The notes under the pieces are model-generated. The model was not told where the DNA came from. It saw nothing but the letters and a program-made list of their open reading frames with translations, and did no database searches. From NCBI RefSeq assembly GCF_009789555.1, contig NZ_CP046902.1, forward strand, positions 298,001 through 362,000: a DNA stretch of 64,000 nt. Reading direction: 5' to 3'. The translations under genes were made by a program, and so were the position numbers. Below, piece by piece: positions 53,239 to 62,119 of the stretch (its first letter is position 1; each line of letters begins with the position of its first letter). The DNA comes from Stutzerimonas stutzeri. GTDB taxonomy: Bacteria > Pseudomonadota > Gammaproteobacteria > Pseudomonadales > Pseudomonadaceae.

Positions 53239-54249
53239 TCACCTAGGTGCCAGCTCACTGAGGTGCCTTGCCACGGCCAGCCAGGCGCCGATATAGCCCA
53301 GCAGCAACGCGCCAAGCACCAGCGAAAGCCCATCCTCGACCGGCACCCCGGCGAGGCCGAAGTCGCTGCCATACAAGCCAGCCAGCCCCACGACCGCCTC
53401 GTTCAGCCAGCCCAATCCGTAGGCCAGCAGCAACCAGGCGATCAGCCCCGCACCCAGTCCGTACAAGGCACCCATATACAGAAACGGCCGGCGCACGTAG
53501 CCGTCTGTCCCGCCGACCAGTTTGACCACTTCGATTTCGGTACGACGGTTTTCGATGTGCAGGCGAATCGTGTTGCCGATCACCAGCAACAGCGTCGCGA
53601 TCAGTAACAGACTGAGGCCGAAGACGAAACGATCGCCGAGCTTGAGGATGGCTGTCAGCCGCTCGACCCACAACAGATCAAGCTGCGCCTGCTCGACCCC
53701 TGGCAGCGCTGCCAGGCGCTGGCGTAGCGCTTCGAGGTTGTCCCGATCGACCTCGTTTGGCGTCACCAGAATCACACCGGGCAGCGGGTTATCCGGCAAT
53801 TCGCGTAAGGCCTCGCCAAGCCCGGAGAGTTGCTGGAATTCCTCCAGCGCCTGTTCGCGGCTGATCCAGCTGACCTCCGAAACATCCGGCATCGCCTGAA
53901 TCTGCTCGCGAAGCGTCTGCCCCTGCTGCGCGTCGACGTCCAAGCGCATGAACAGGGAGATCTGCGCCGCGCGCTGCCACGAACCGCCGAGCCGCTCGAC
54001 GTTGTCCAGCAACAGCGCCAAGCCCATGGGCAAACTCAGCGCAACAGCCATGACCAGACAGGTGAAGAAGCTGCCGATCGGCTGTCTGATCAGCCTGCCG
54101 ACGCTGTCGATGACGCTGGCCCGGTGGCTTTCCAGCCACGCGTGGAACAGCGTCTTGAAGTCCGGTTCGTCGCTTCTGGGTTGCTCGGGCCTGTTCCTGG
54201 CGCCGCCGGCGCGCTCGGCTGGATTCGGATTCTGCTCGGGTGCACTCAT
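53239..54249 (-). CDS. ftsX: Cell division ABC-type permease FtsX
   Basis: Membrane subunit of FtsEX, which links septal ring constriction to activation of peptidoglycan amidases. The 336-residue product has a polar N-terminus of about 60 residues, then four membrane helices (about 62-82, 205-225, 250-272, 305-325) and the large periplasmic loop between the first two. Its ATG overlaps the ftsE stop by 4 bases. Confidence 0.94.
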   Translation of the reverse strand: MSAPEQNPNPAERAGGARNRPEQPRSDEPDFKTLFHAWLESHRASVIDSVGRLIRQPIGSFFTCLVMAVALSLPMGLALLLDNVERLGGSWQRAAQISLFMRLDVDAQQGQTLREQIQAMPDVSEVSWISREQALEEFQQLSGLGEALRELPDNPLPGVILVTPNEVDRDNLEALRQRLAALPGVEQAQLDLLWVERLTAILKLGDRFVFGLSLLLIATLLLVIGNTIRLHIENRRTEIEVVKLVGGTDGYVRRPFLYMGALYGLGAGLIAWLLLAYGLGWLNEAVVGLAGLYGSDFGLAGVPVEDGLSLVLGALLLGYIGAWLAVARHLSELAPR

Positions 54250-54917
54250 CGGGCGGCCTCCCCATCACCGATCAATCGGCCGCGCTGGAGCGTGAGCATG
54301 CGATGGCGCATGCGGGCAATCAGCGCCAGGTCGTGACTGGCGATCAGTACGGTGGTGCCAAGGCGATTGATGTCTTCGAAGACGCCCATGATTTCTGCCG
54401 CCAGCCGCGGATCGAGGTTGCCGGTCGGCTCATCGGCAAGCAGCAAGGCGGGACGGTGTACCACCGCGCGGGCGATACCGACGCGCTGCTGCTGGCCGGT
54501 CGAGAGATCGGATGGGTACTGCAGCGCCTTGTCCTTCAGGCTGACGCGCTCCAGCGCGGTCATCACCCGCTGACCGATCTCGCGTTTGTTCAAACCCAGT
54601 ATCTGCAAGGGCAATGCGGCGTTGTCGAACACGGTGCGATCGAACAGCAACTGGTGGTTCTGGAACACCACGCCGATCTGCCGGCGAAGAAACGGAATCT
54701 GCGCATTGCTGATGCGCGACAGGTCCTGCCCGGCCAGCAGCAGCTTGCCGCTGGTGGGCCGCTCCATCGCCAGCAACAGCCGCAGCAAGGTGCTCTTGCC
54801 CGCGCCGGAGTGACCGGTCACGAAGAGAAATTCACCCCGTTGCACATGAAACGAAAGCTCGTGCAATCCGGTGTGGCCATTGGGATAGCGCTTGCCGACC
54901 TGCTCGAAACGAATCAT
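54246..54917 (-). CDS. ftsE: Cell division ABC ATPase FtsE
   Basis: ATPase partner of FtsX. It has 223 residues: Walker A GHSGAGKST (about 36-44), Q-loop VFQNHQLL, signature LSTGQQQRVGIARA (residues near 140), Walker B LLLADEPTGNLD and the switch His in IASHD. It overlaps ftsY upstream and ftsX downstream by 4 bases each. Confidence 0.96.
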   Translation of the reverse strand: MIRFEQVGKRYPNGHTGLHELSFHVQRGEFLFVTGHSGAGKSTLLRLLLAMERPTSGKLLLAGQDLSRISNAQIPFLRRQIGVVFQNHQLLFDRTVFDNAALPLQILGLNKREIGQRVMTALERVSLKDKALQYPSDLSTGQQQRVGIARAVVHRPALLLADEPTGNLDPRLAAEIMGVFEDINRLGTTVLIASHDLALIARMRHRMLTLQRGRLIGDGEAAR

Positions 54918-56248
54918 GACGAGACACTACCCCCGCCCGTCCCCTTCTCGGCGAACAACGCATTGACGAATGCGTCCGCCTCGAAGGTGCGCAGATCGTC
55001 GATACCCTCCCCGACGCCGATGTAGCGAATCGGCGTACCGAACTGCTTGGCCAGCGCGAAGATCACCCCACCCTTGGCGGTACCGTCGAGCTTGGTCAGC
55101 GCGAGGCCGGTCAGTTCCACCGACTGGTTGAACTGGCGCGTCTGATTGATCGCGTTCTGGCCGGTTCCGGCATCGAGCACCAACAGGACTTCGTGAGGCG
55201 CGGTTTCATCCAGCTTGCCCATGACGCGGCGAACCTTCTTCAACTCCTCCATCAGGTTGTCCTTGGTGTGCAGCCGCCCGGCGGTGTCGGCGATCAGCAC
55301 ATCGATGCCCCGGGCCTTCGCGGCCTGCACCGCATCGAAAATCACCGAAGCGGAATCGGCTCCGGTGTGCTGCGCGATCACGGCGATGCTGTTGCGCTCG
55401 CCCCATACCTGCAATTGTTCGACCGCTGCAGCGCGGAAGGTATCACCGGCGGCCAGCATGACCTTTTTGCCTTCGAGCTGGAGCTTCTTGGCCAGCTTGC
55501 CGATGGTGGTGGTCTTGCCGACGCCATTGACGCCGACCACCAGAATCACGAACGGCTGCTTGCTTTCATCTATGCGCAACGGCTGCTCGACCGGTTTGAG
55601 CAGGCCGGCCAACTCTTCCTGCAGCGCCTTATACAGCGCGCCACTGTCGGCCAATTCCTTGCGTGACACCCGCCGCGCGAGATTCTGCATGATGGCGGTG
55701 GTGGCTTCGACGCCCACATCTGCCATCAACAGGCGGGTCTCGAGTTCGTCCAGCAAGTCGTCGTCGATCGCCTTCTTGCCCAGGAACAGGCTGGCCATCC
55801 CTTCGCCGATACTGGCGCTGGTCTTCGACAGGCCTTGCTTGAGGCGGGCGAAAAAGCCCGGCTTGGTCTCGGCGGGCGGCGCGGCAGGCTCGATGGCAAT
55901 CTCGGCCAGGGCCGGGGTTTCCGGCACATCACCGGGCTGAACCAGTTCTGGCGCGGGTTCCGCCTCGGGCTCCGGCTCACGCTGTACAAGGCCGTCCGGC
56001 GTGATCTCCGGCGCGGCGGCGGGCGCGATCGGATCGATGTCAGACCCGGTGCGCGGCGGCTCATCGGTCGGATGCGCTTCGAGGGGCGCCGTGTCGGGCT
56101 CGTCAGCGAACGGCTGGCTGTCTTCCAGCGGCTCGGCGAGCGGCGGCTCGGCTGCCGGGGTCTGCGGTTTCTTGCGCAACCAGCCGAACAAGCCTTTCTT
56201 TTCGCCAGCCGCAGCCGGCGTCTTCTTATCGTCGTTGGAACCAAACAT
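54914..56248 (-). CDS. ftsY: Signal recognition particle receptor FtsY
   Basis: SRP receptor GTPase that delivers nascent membrane proteins to SecYEG. The 444-residue product has an acidic, Pro/Glu-rich A-domain (about 20-130) after MFGSNDDKKTPAAA, then the N domain and the G domain with GVNGVGKTTTIGKLA, DTAGRLHTKDNLM and TKLDGTAKGG. It is the first gene of the ftsYEX operon, divergent from the M16 peptidase gene over 236 bases. Confidence 0.96.
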   Translation of the reverse strand: MFGSNDDKKTPAAAGEKKGLFGWLRKKPQTPAAEPPLAEPLEDSQPFADEPDTAPLEAHPTDEPPRTGSDIDPIAPAAAPEITPDGLVQREPEPEAEPAPELVQPGDVPETPALAEIAIEPAAPPAETKPGFFARLKQGLSKTSASIGEGMASLFLGKKAIDDDLLDELETRLLMADVGVEATTAIMQNLARRVSRKELADSGALYKALQEELAGLLKPVEQPLRIDESKQPFVILVVGVNGVGKTTTIGKLAKKLQLEGKKVMLAAGDTFRAAAVEQLQVWGERNSIAVIAQHTGADSASVIFDAVQAAKARGIDVLIADTAGRLHTKDNLMEELKKVRRVMGKLDETAPHEVLLVLDAGTGQNAINQTRQFNQSVELTGLALTKLDGTAKGGVIFALAKQFGTPIRYIGVGEGIDDLRTFEADAFVNALFAEKGTGGGSVSS

Positions 56249-56391
56249 GGAGAAGATTTTCTCAAGAGGGCGAAACGCCAGCGGTCACGCCACCGGCCAG
56301 ACGGGGGCTATCCTAGCACTGCGCAACCGCCTGCGCTAAGCACGGCCATCGAGCCGCCACAGGATGCGACACATATCCGCATCTCACCGCT

Positions 56392-56420
56392 TTGCCCTGA
56401 CCCCGACGCGCCAGTACCAT
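56392..56420 (+). promoter_or_regulatory. Possible promoter of the M16 peptidase pair
   Basis: TTGCCC (56392-56397) and TACCAT (56415-56420) each match the consensus in four of six bases, spaced by 17. Its -10 would overlap the upstream in-frame ATG at 56419. If real, it favours the later start at 56485. The rest of the 236-base gap shows no gene. Confidence 0.35.
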
Positions 56421-56484
56421 GCCTTGCGCGCTCCCGCCTGCCGTCGCCATCGCAGCGGGATTCATCCTTGAACGAGCCCTGAAT

Positions 56485-57837
56485 ATGCCTCCGATGCTAC
56501 GCCACGCCGCAGCCCTGTTACTCGGCGCTCTGTACCTGCCGCTGGTCACCGCAGCCGACGGCCAGCCCACTCACGAATTCGTCCTGGACAACGGCCTCAA
56601 GGTGATCGTGCGCGAGGACCATCGCGCCCCGGTCGTGGTTTCCCAGCTCTGGTACAAAGTGGGCTCGAGCTACGAGTCGCCCGGCCAGACCGGCCTGTCC
56701 CACGCCCTCGAACATATGATGTTCAAGGGCAGCCGCAAGCTCGGGGCCGGAGAAGCGTCGCGTATCCTTCGCGAGCTGGGAGCCGAAGAGAACGCCTTCA
56801 CCAGTGACGATTACACTGCCTACTATCAGGTACTGGCGCGGGATCGCCTCGCCGTTGCCTTCGAACTGGAGGCCGACCGCCTCGCCAGCCTGCAGTTGCC
56901 GGCGGAAGAGTTCGCTCGCGAAATCGAAGTGATCAAAGAAGAGCGCCGGCTGCGCACCGACGACAAGCCAAGCGCGCTGGCCTATGAACGCTTCAAGGCC
57001 ATGGCTTACCCGGCCAGCGGCTATCACACCCCCACCATCGGCTGGATGGCCGATCTCAACCGCATGACCATCGATGAGCTGCGTCACTGGTACCAGGCCT
57101 GGTATGCGCCCAACAATGCCACCCTGGTAGTGGTCGGCGACGTCACTCGCGACGAAGTGCAGGCGCTGGCGGCACGTTATTTCGGTCCGATCGAGCGTCG
57201 CCCGCTGCCCAGTGCCAAGCGCCCCCTGGAACTGGCCGAGCCCGGCGAGCGTCGGCTCACACTTCACGTCAAGACGCAGGTGCCGAGCCTGATGATGGCC
57301 TTCAATATGCCCAGCCTGGCCACCGTTGAAGATGCCCGACAGATCCACGCCCTGCGTCTGATCAGCGCACTTCTCGACGGTGGCTACAGCGCGCGCCTGC
57401 CACAGCAACTCGAGCGCGGCGAGGAGCTGGTGACCAGCGCCTCGGCCTGGTACAACGCCTACGCCCGCGGGGATTCCCTGTTCATGCTCAGCGCCGCGCC
57501 CAATGTGCAGAAAGGCCGCAGCCTGCAAGAGGTCGAAGCCGGTCTCTGGCGGCAACTGGAACAGCTCAAACAGAACGCACCCTCCGAGGCCGAACTGGAG
57601 CGAGTGCGCGCCCAGGTCATTGCCGGGCTGGTCTACGAGCGCGACTCCATCACCCAGCAGGCCACCACCATCGGCCAGCTGGAAACAGTCGGCTTGTCCT
57701 GGCGCCTGATGGATGAAGAGCTCAGCGCGCTCGAAGCGGTGACGCCGGACGACATCCAGCAGGCGGCCCGCACCTTCTTTACCCGCTCACGCCTGAGCGT
57801 TGCCCACGTCCTGCCCGAGGAGTCCCGCGATGAGTGA
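56485..57837 (+). CDS. M16-family zinc metallopeptidase, active subunit
   Basis: Secreted pitrilysin-like protease. The product from 56485 (450 residues) has a signal peptide (MPPMLRHAAALLLGALYLPL), the inverted zinc motif HALEH with His73, Glu76 and His77, and the downstream Glu in VIKEERRLRTDDKPS. This start gives a clean signal peptide; an in-frame ATG at 56419 would bury it. It overlaps the next gene by 8 bases and likely forms a heterodimer with it. Confidence 0.9.
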   Translation: MPPMLRHAAALLLGALYLPLVTAADGQPTHEFVLDNGLKVIVREDHRAPVVVSQLWYKVGSSYESPGQTGLSHALEHMMFKGSRKLGAGEASRILRELGAEENAFTSDDYTAYYQVLARDRLAVAFELEADRLASLQLPAEEFAREIEVIKEERRLRTDDKPSALAYERFKAMAYPASGYHTPTIGWMADLNRMTIDELRHWYQAWYAPNNATLVVVGDVTRDEVQALAARYFGPIERRPLPSAKRPLELAEPGERRLTLHVKTQVPSLMMAFNMPSLATVEDARQIHALRLISALLDGGYSARLPQQLERGEELVTSASAWYNAYARGDSLFMLSAAPNVQKGRSLQEVEAGLWRQLEQLKQNAPSEAELERVRAQVIAGLVYERDSITQQATTIGQLETVGLSWRLMDEELSALEAVTPDDIQQAARTFFTRSRLSVAHVLPEESRDE

Positions 57838-59371
57838 GCGCAACCTGATGCATCGCAGCCTCATCGGCCTGTTGCTGGCGTCCTGCCTCGGCCTGGCCGC
57901 CTGTAGCGAAGACGCCGGCGAAACGGCCGCATCGATCCCGATCCCCACCGAGGAAACCGTCGCCACCCCCGCCGAATCCGGGCAGGCCATTGCCAACGCC
58001 AAGGCGACTGAGACGCCCCGCCTGGAGTCGCTGGCCGAACTCGGCGACCAGCCGCTCGCGCGCCGCGAGCTGGACATCCAGAGCTGGCAGACCCAAGGCG
58101 GCGCGCGAGTGCTGTTCGTCGAGGCCCACCAGTTGCCGATGTTCGACCTGCGCCTGACCTTTGCCGCCGGCAGCAGCCAGGATGGCGGCACGCCTGGGCT
58201 GGCCATGCTGACCAACGCGATGCTCAACGAAGGGATCGAGGGCAAGGACGTCACCGCCATCGCCGAAGGCTTCGAAGGCCTCGGGGCAGAATTCGGCAAC
58301 GGCTCCTATCGCGACATGGCGGTGGCCAGCCTGCGCAGCCTGAGTGCACAAGACAAGCGCGAGCCAGCGCTGCAGTTGTTCAGCCAGGTGGTCGGCCGGC
58401 CAACCTTTCCGGAAGACTCGCTGCAACGGATCAAGAACCAGCTACTGGCCGGCTTCGAGTTCCAGAAGCAAAACCCCGGCAAGCTGGCCAGCCTCGAATT
58501 GTTCGAGCAGCTCTATCAGCACCATCCATACGCGCACCCCAGCGAGGGTACGCCCGAAACCATTCCACGAATCGACACGGCTCAGCTGCGTGCCTTTCAT
58601 GGCAAAGCGTATGCCTCAGGCAACGCCGTGATCGCCCTGGTCGGAGACCTCGACCGAGCGCAAGCCGAGGCCATTGCCGAGCAGGTCTCGCAGGCCTTGC
58701 CGCAGGGCCCGGCACTGCCTGCCCCGGCAACGCCAGGCGACCCCACGGCGGGCCAGCATCACATCGATTTTCCGTCCAACCAGACCCACCTGATGCTGGC
58801 GCAACTCGGCATCCCGCGCGGTCACCCCGATTACGCCGCGCTGTATCTGGGCAACCAGATCCTTGGCGGGGGCGGTTTCGGTACACGCCTGATGGAAGAA
58901 GTACGAGAAAAGCGGGGACTCACGTACGGCATCTACTCCGGATTCAGCCCCATGCAGACCAACGGTCCGTTCATGATCAATCTGCAGACCCGTGCCGATC
59001 TTTCCGAAGCCACGCTGGAACTGGTGCAGCGACTGGTCGCCGAGTTCCTCGAACAGGGCCCCACCCAGGCCGAACTGGAACGCAGCAAGCGTGAAATCGC
59101 GGGCAGCTTTCCGCTGTCCACTGCCAGCAATGCGGACATCGTTGGCCAGTTGGGCAGCATCGGCTTCTACGGCCTGCCGCTGACCTACCTTGAAGACTTC
59201 ATGCAACAGGTGCAGGCGCTGTCGGTCGAAGAGGTCAAGGCTGCGATGAACGAGCACCTCAGTCCAGACGGCTTCGTGATCGTCACGGCCGGCCCGCAAG
59301 TCGAGCAGAAGCCGCTTCCGGCGCCGAGCGAGAAGCCCCTCGAACAACCCAGCAGCGTTCCGGAGCATTGA
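57830..59371 (+). CDS. M16-family peptidase-like lipoprotein, noncatalytic subunit
   Basis: Partner of the active M16 peptidase. The 513-residue product has a lipoprotein signal (lipobox LAAC, Cys25) and two M16 domains. The HxxEH motif is missing: the equivalent helix reads GTPGLAMLTNAMLNEG. The RxxxY pair of noncatalytic subunits may be supplied by REKRGLTYGIYSGF. The start at 57830 overlaps the first gene; Met7 (57848) is an alternative. Lipid anchoring would tether the pair to a membrane. Confidence 0.88.
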   Translation: MSERNLMHRSLIGLLLASCLGLAACSEDAGETAASIPIPTEETVATPAESGQAIANAKATETPRLESLAELGDQPLARRELDIQSWQTQGGARVLFVEAHQLPMFDLRLTFAAGSSQDGGTPGLAMLTNAMLNEGIEGKDVTAIAEGFEGLGAEFGNGSYRDMAVASLRSLSAQDKREPALQLFSQVVGRPTFPEDSLQRIKNQLLAGFEFQKQNPGKLASLELFEQLYQHHPYAHPSEGTPETIPRIDTAQLRAFHGKAYASGNAVIALVGDLDRAQAEAIAEQVSQALPQGPALPAPATPGDPTAGQHHIDFPSNQTHLMLAQLGIPRGHPDYAALYLGNQILGGGGFGTRLMEEVREKRGLTYGIYSGFSPMQTNGPFMINLQTRADLSEATLELVQRLVAEFLEQGPTQAELERSKREIAGSFPLSTASNADIVGQLGSIGFYGLPLTYLEDFMQQVQALSVEEVKAAMNEHLSPDGFVIVTAGPQVEQKPLPAPSEKPLEQPSSVPEH

Positions 59372-59970
59372 TGGCCAACCCACCCATCCGCCCTTCCGCC
59401 CATGGTGGCCAGGGCCAGCTGCGTATCATCGGCGGCGAATGGCGCAGCCGACGCTTCGGCTTTCCCGATGCCGACGGGCTACGACCGACGCCTGATCGAG
59501 TCCGCGAGACGCTGTTCAACTGGCTTGCCCCGTATCTGTCCGGTGCCCGCGTCCTCGACCCGTTTACCGGCAGCGGAGCGCTCTACCTCGAAGCGCTCTC
59601 ACGTGGCGCCAGCATGGCGCTGGCGCTGGACCTCAATGCCAACGCCATCGCCAGCCTGCGCAAGCACCTCGATACACTGAACTGTGGCCAGGGCCAGTTG
59701 CTGCAAAGCGATGCGCTGCGGTATCTGGAAACCCAGACGCCTACGCCCTTCGATCTGGTGTTTCTCGATCCGCCCTTCAACAAGAACCTGCTGCAACCTG
59801 CCTGCGAGCTGCTGGAACACAAGGGCTGGCTGGCCCGGCATGCCTGGATCTATACCGAGAGCGAGGCCATGCCGTCGAGCCTCGGACTGCCGGGCAACTG
59901 GCGGCTGCATCGCGAGAAGAAGGCCGGCAACGTCCATTACGCATTGTGGGAGCGCAGCGGCGAAGCCTGA
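59371..59970 (+). CDS. rsmD: 16S rRNA (guanine-966-N2)-methyltransferase RsmD
   Basis: Methylates G966 in the P-site region of 16S rRNA. The 199-residue product has RIIGGEWRSRRFGFPDADGLRPT split over its N-terminus, the SAM motif VLDPFTGSGALYLEA and the catalytic LVFLDPPFNKN. The ATG at 59371 has GGAG 5 bases ahead and overlaps the preceding TGA by one base. Confidence 0.95.
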   Translation: MANPPIRPSAHGGQGQLRIIGGEWRSRRFGFPDADGLRPTPDRVRETLFNWLAPYLSGARVLDPFTGSGALYLEALSRGASMALALDLNANAIASLRKHLDTLNCGQGQLLQSDALRYLETQTPTPFDLVFLDPPFNKNLLQPACELLEHKGWLARHAWIYTESEAMPSSLGLPGNWRLHREKKAGNVHYALWERSGEA

Positions 59971-60071
59971 GCGTCCGTCAGCGACCTGTACAAAAATGCC
60001 GTTCGCATCGTGGCCCCGCGCCGCGAGGCAGAAGCAGAACCGCCGTACCGCAACCAGCACGGGGCCAACCA

Positions 60072-61091
60072 GTGTCCGTCACCTTTCCCGATTCCGCGTT
60101 GAGCCCCGAGCCAGGCGCGACGTTCAGCCCCGCCTGGTGGCTGCGCGGTGGTCATTTGCAGACACTCTGGAACCCCCTGTGCCGTCGCGCACCCTCACTG
60201 CCGCGCCGCCGCGAGCGGCTGTGGCTGGCCGACGGCGACTTCATCGATCTCGACTGGTACGGCCCTCACGATGCCAGGGTGCCATTGGTTCTGGCGCTGC
60301 ACGGGCTTACCGGCTCATCGAACTCGCACTACGTGCGGGGCCTGCAACAGCAACTGGCTCAGCGAGACTGGGCCAGCGTGGCCGTCAACTGGCGCGGCTG
60401 CTCCGGCGAGCCCAACTTGCTGCCGCGTGCCTACCATTCAGGCGCCAGCGATGACCTGAACGAAGTGATCGCGCATGTGCAGACCGCGCGGCCACTGGCT
60501 CCGCTGTACGCGGTAGGCTATTCGCTCGGCGGTAACGTCCTGCTCAAATATCTCGGCGAGCACGGCACGCGGGCGCCACTGCAACGCGCCGTGGCGGTTT
60601 CGGTGCCTTTTCGCCTGGACCAGTGCGCCGACCGCATTGGCCTCGGCTTCTCGCGGATCTACCAGGCGCATTTCATGCGCGAAATGGTGGCCTACGTCCG
60701 GGACAAACAGCGCCTGTTCACACAGCAGGGCGCCAGTGAGCATCTTTCGACGCTGCAACGCCTCGGCTCGCTGGACGGCATGCGCACCTTCTGGGACTTC
60801 GACGGCCGCTTCACCGCACCGCTGCACGGCTACGACGACGCCACCGATTACTACCGCCGCGCCTCGAGCCGCTACTTCCTGCCCGACATCCGCACCCCGA
60901 CCCTGCTGATCCAGGCGGAAGACGATCCCTTCGTGTTCCGTCACAGCGTGCCCGAGCCAAACGAACTCTCGCCGACCACCACGCTGGAACTGCACCGCCA
61001 CGGCGGCCACGTCGGCTTCGTCGAGGGTTCGCCGCTCAAGCCGCGTTACTACCTGGAGCGGCGAATACCTCAGTGGCTGGCCTTGGACTGA
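60072..61091 (+). CDS. yheT: YheT-family alpha/beta hydrolase
   Basis: Putative esterase related to YheT/EMB8; substrate unknown. The 339-residue product has FSPAWWLRGGHLQTLWN at its start, the oxyanion region LALHGLTGSSNSHYVRGL, the nucleophile Ser in AVGYSLGGNVLLKYLGE and the His in HRHGGHVGF. I chose GTG at 60072, close to the conserved beginning; the upstream in-frame residues to 59946 are Arg/Pro-rich and overlap rsmD. It converges on the hlyD-type gene with a 5-base gap. Confidence 0.85.
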   Translation: MSVTFPDSALSPEPGATFSPAWWLRGGHLQTLWNPLCRRAPSLPRRRERLWLADGDFIDLDWYGPHDARVPLVLALHGLTGSSNSHYVRGLQQQLAQRDWASVAVNWRGCSGEPNLLPRAYHSGASDDLNEVIAHVQTARPLAPLYAVGYSLGGNVLLKYLGEHGTRAPLQRAVAVSVPFRLDQCADRIGLGFSRIYQAHFMREMVAYVRDKQRLFTQQGASEHLSTLQRLGSLDGMRTFWDFDGRFTAPLHGYDDATDYYRRASSRYFLPDIRTPTLLIQAEDDPFVFRHSVPEPNELSPTTTLELHRHGGHVGFVEGSPLKPRYYLERRIPQWLALD

Positions 61092-61096
61092 TCCAC

Positions 61097-62110
61097 TCAG
61101 CCGCCAAAGGCGAACCAGGGGTCAGGGAAGCGCGCCGTAAGCCCGAGCCGATCGATACGCCACTGCGCCGGCAAACCGTCGTGGACCCGAGCGATCACGC
61201 GCAGACTCCGCGTTGGCGCGCTGAATGGCGGCCGAAGTTCGGCCGGGACCGGAGCGGCATCGTCGACGGCCTGTACCACCACCGCCTGTCGCTTGCTGCC
61301 ATCCGGGAAAATCAACGTCAACGGCTTGCCCGGCATAGCGCTGGCGGCATGGCTGGGGTGCAGATACACCCACACCTGCGGTTCGGCATCGCGCTCCAGG
61401 CGCAGCAGTGGCGTGCCTGGCCCCACGTTCTCACCCGGAGCGGCCATGATTTCACCCACTTTGCCATCCGACTCGGCGCGCACCCCCAGCTCGTTCAGAC
61501 GACTGTCCAGCCAGGCGAGTTCGAGTTCACGCTGACGCTCATCGGCTGACACCACGGGCTGGCTGCGCTGTTCGAGCTGGTACAGGTCGCGAAGTCGCGC
61601 ATCACGCTGGTTGGTCGCCTCCATCAACTCGCCCCGCGTCGCCGCGCCAGCTTCGAGTAAGCCACGGACCCGCTGCACATGAGCCTCGGCGCGGTCGAGC
61701 GAGGTTCGCAACAGGGCGCGTTCACGTGCCAGCGCGACCTCGTCACGCACCGCCTGTGGGGCGCCGGCCTGTAACAGAAAGCGCCGCGCCCGCCATTCCG
61801 GATTATCCAGGCGCACCAGTAGCTCGCCAGCCGTCACGCGCTGTCCAGGCTCGACCAGCACCTGCTGAACCTGGCCCACATCCCGGCTGCGCAGCTCGAC
61901 GCTCGACAAATGCACCTGTGCCGGCGCCTCGATCAGCCATAGCGCCAGCAGCCAGCGCCCTGCCAGCCATAGCAGGGGACTGGCCACGGCCAGAAGGATG
62001 AGATACCAGCGCAGCCGAAAGGCCAGTCGCTTGCCGGGTGCATAGAGGACCTGCAAACCCTGCTCGTGGGTCGGCTGGTGTTCCTTGGCGCTGGAGAATC
62101 TGATCTTCAT
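61097..62110 (-). CDS. HlyD-family periplasmic adaptor
   Basis: Membrane-fusion adaptor of an export complex. The 337-residue product has an N-terminal cytosolic stretch, one membrane helix at about 32-58 (WYLILLAVASPLLWLAG), a biotinyl-lipoyl half-motif (DVGQVQQVLVEPGQRV), a coiled-coil hairpin (about 120-210) and the barrel part (SDGKVGEIMAAPGENVG). It lies 9 bases after the TolC-like gene in the same direction, so the two form an operon; no transporter gene is seen before the window ends. Cargo may be a small molecule, peptide or polysaccharide. Confidence 0.87.
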   Translation of the reverse strand: MKIRFSSAKEHQPTHEQGLQVLYAPGKRLAFRLRWYLILLAVASPLLWLAGRWLLALWLIEAPAQVHLSSVELRSRDVGQVQQVLVEPGQRVTAGELLVRLDNPEWRARRFLLQAGAPQAVRDEVALARERALLRTSLDRAEAHVQRVRGLLEAGAATRGELMEATNQRDARLRDLYQLEQRSQPVVSADERQRELELAWLDSRLNELGVRAESDGKVGEIMAAPGENVGPGTPLLRLERDAEPQVWVYLHPSHAASAMPGKPLTLIFPDGSKRQAVVVQAVDDAAPVPAELRPPFSAPTRSLRVIARVHDGLPAQWRIDRLGLTARFPDPWFAFGG

Positions 62111-62119
62111 GCGGTTTGC

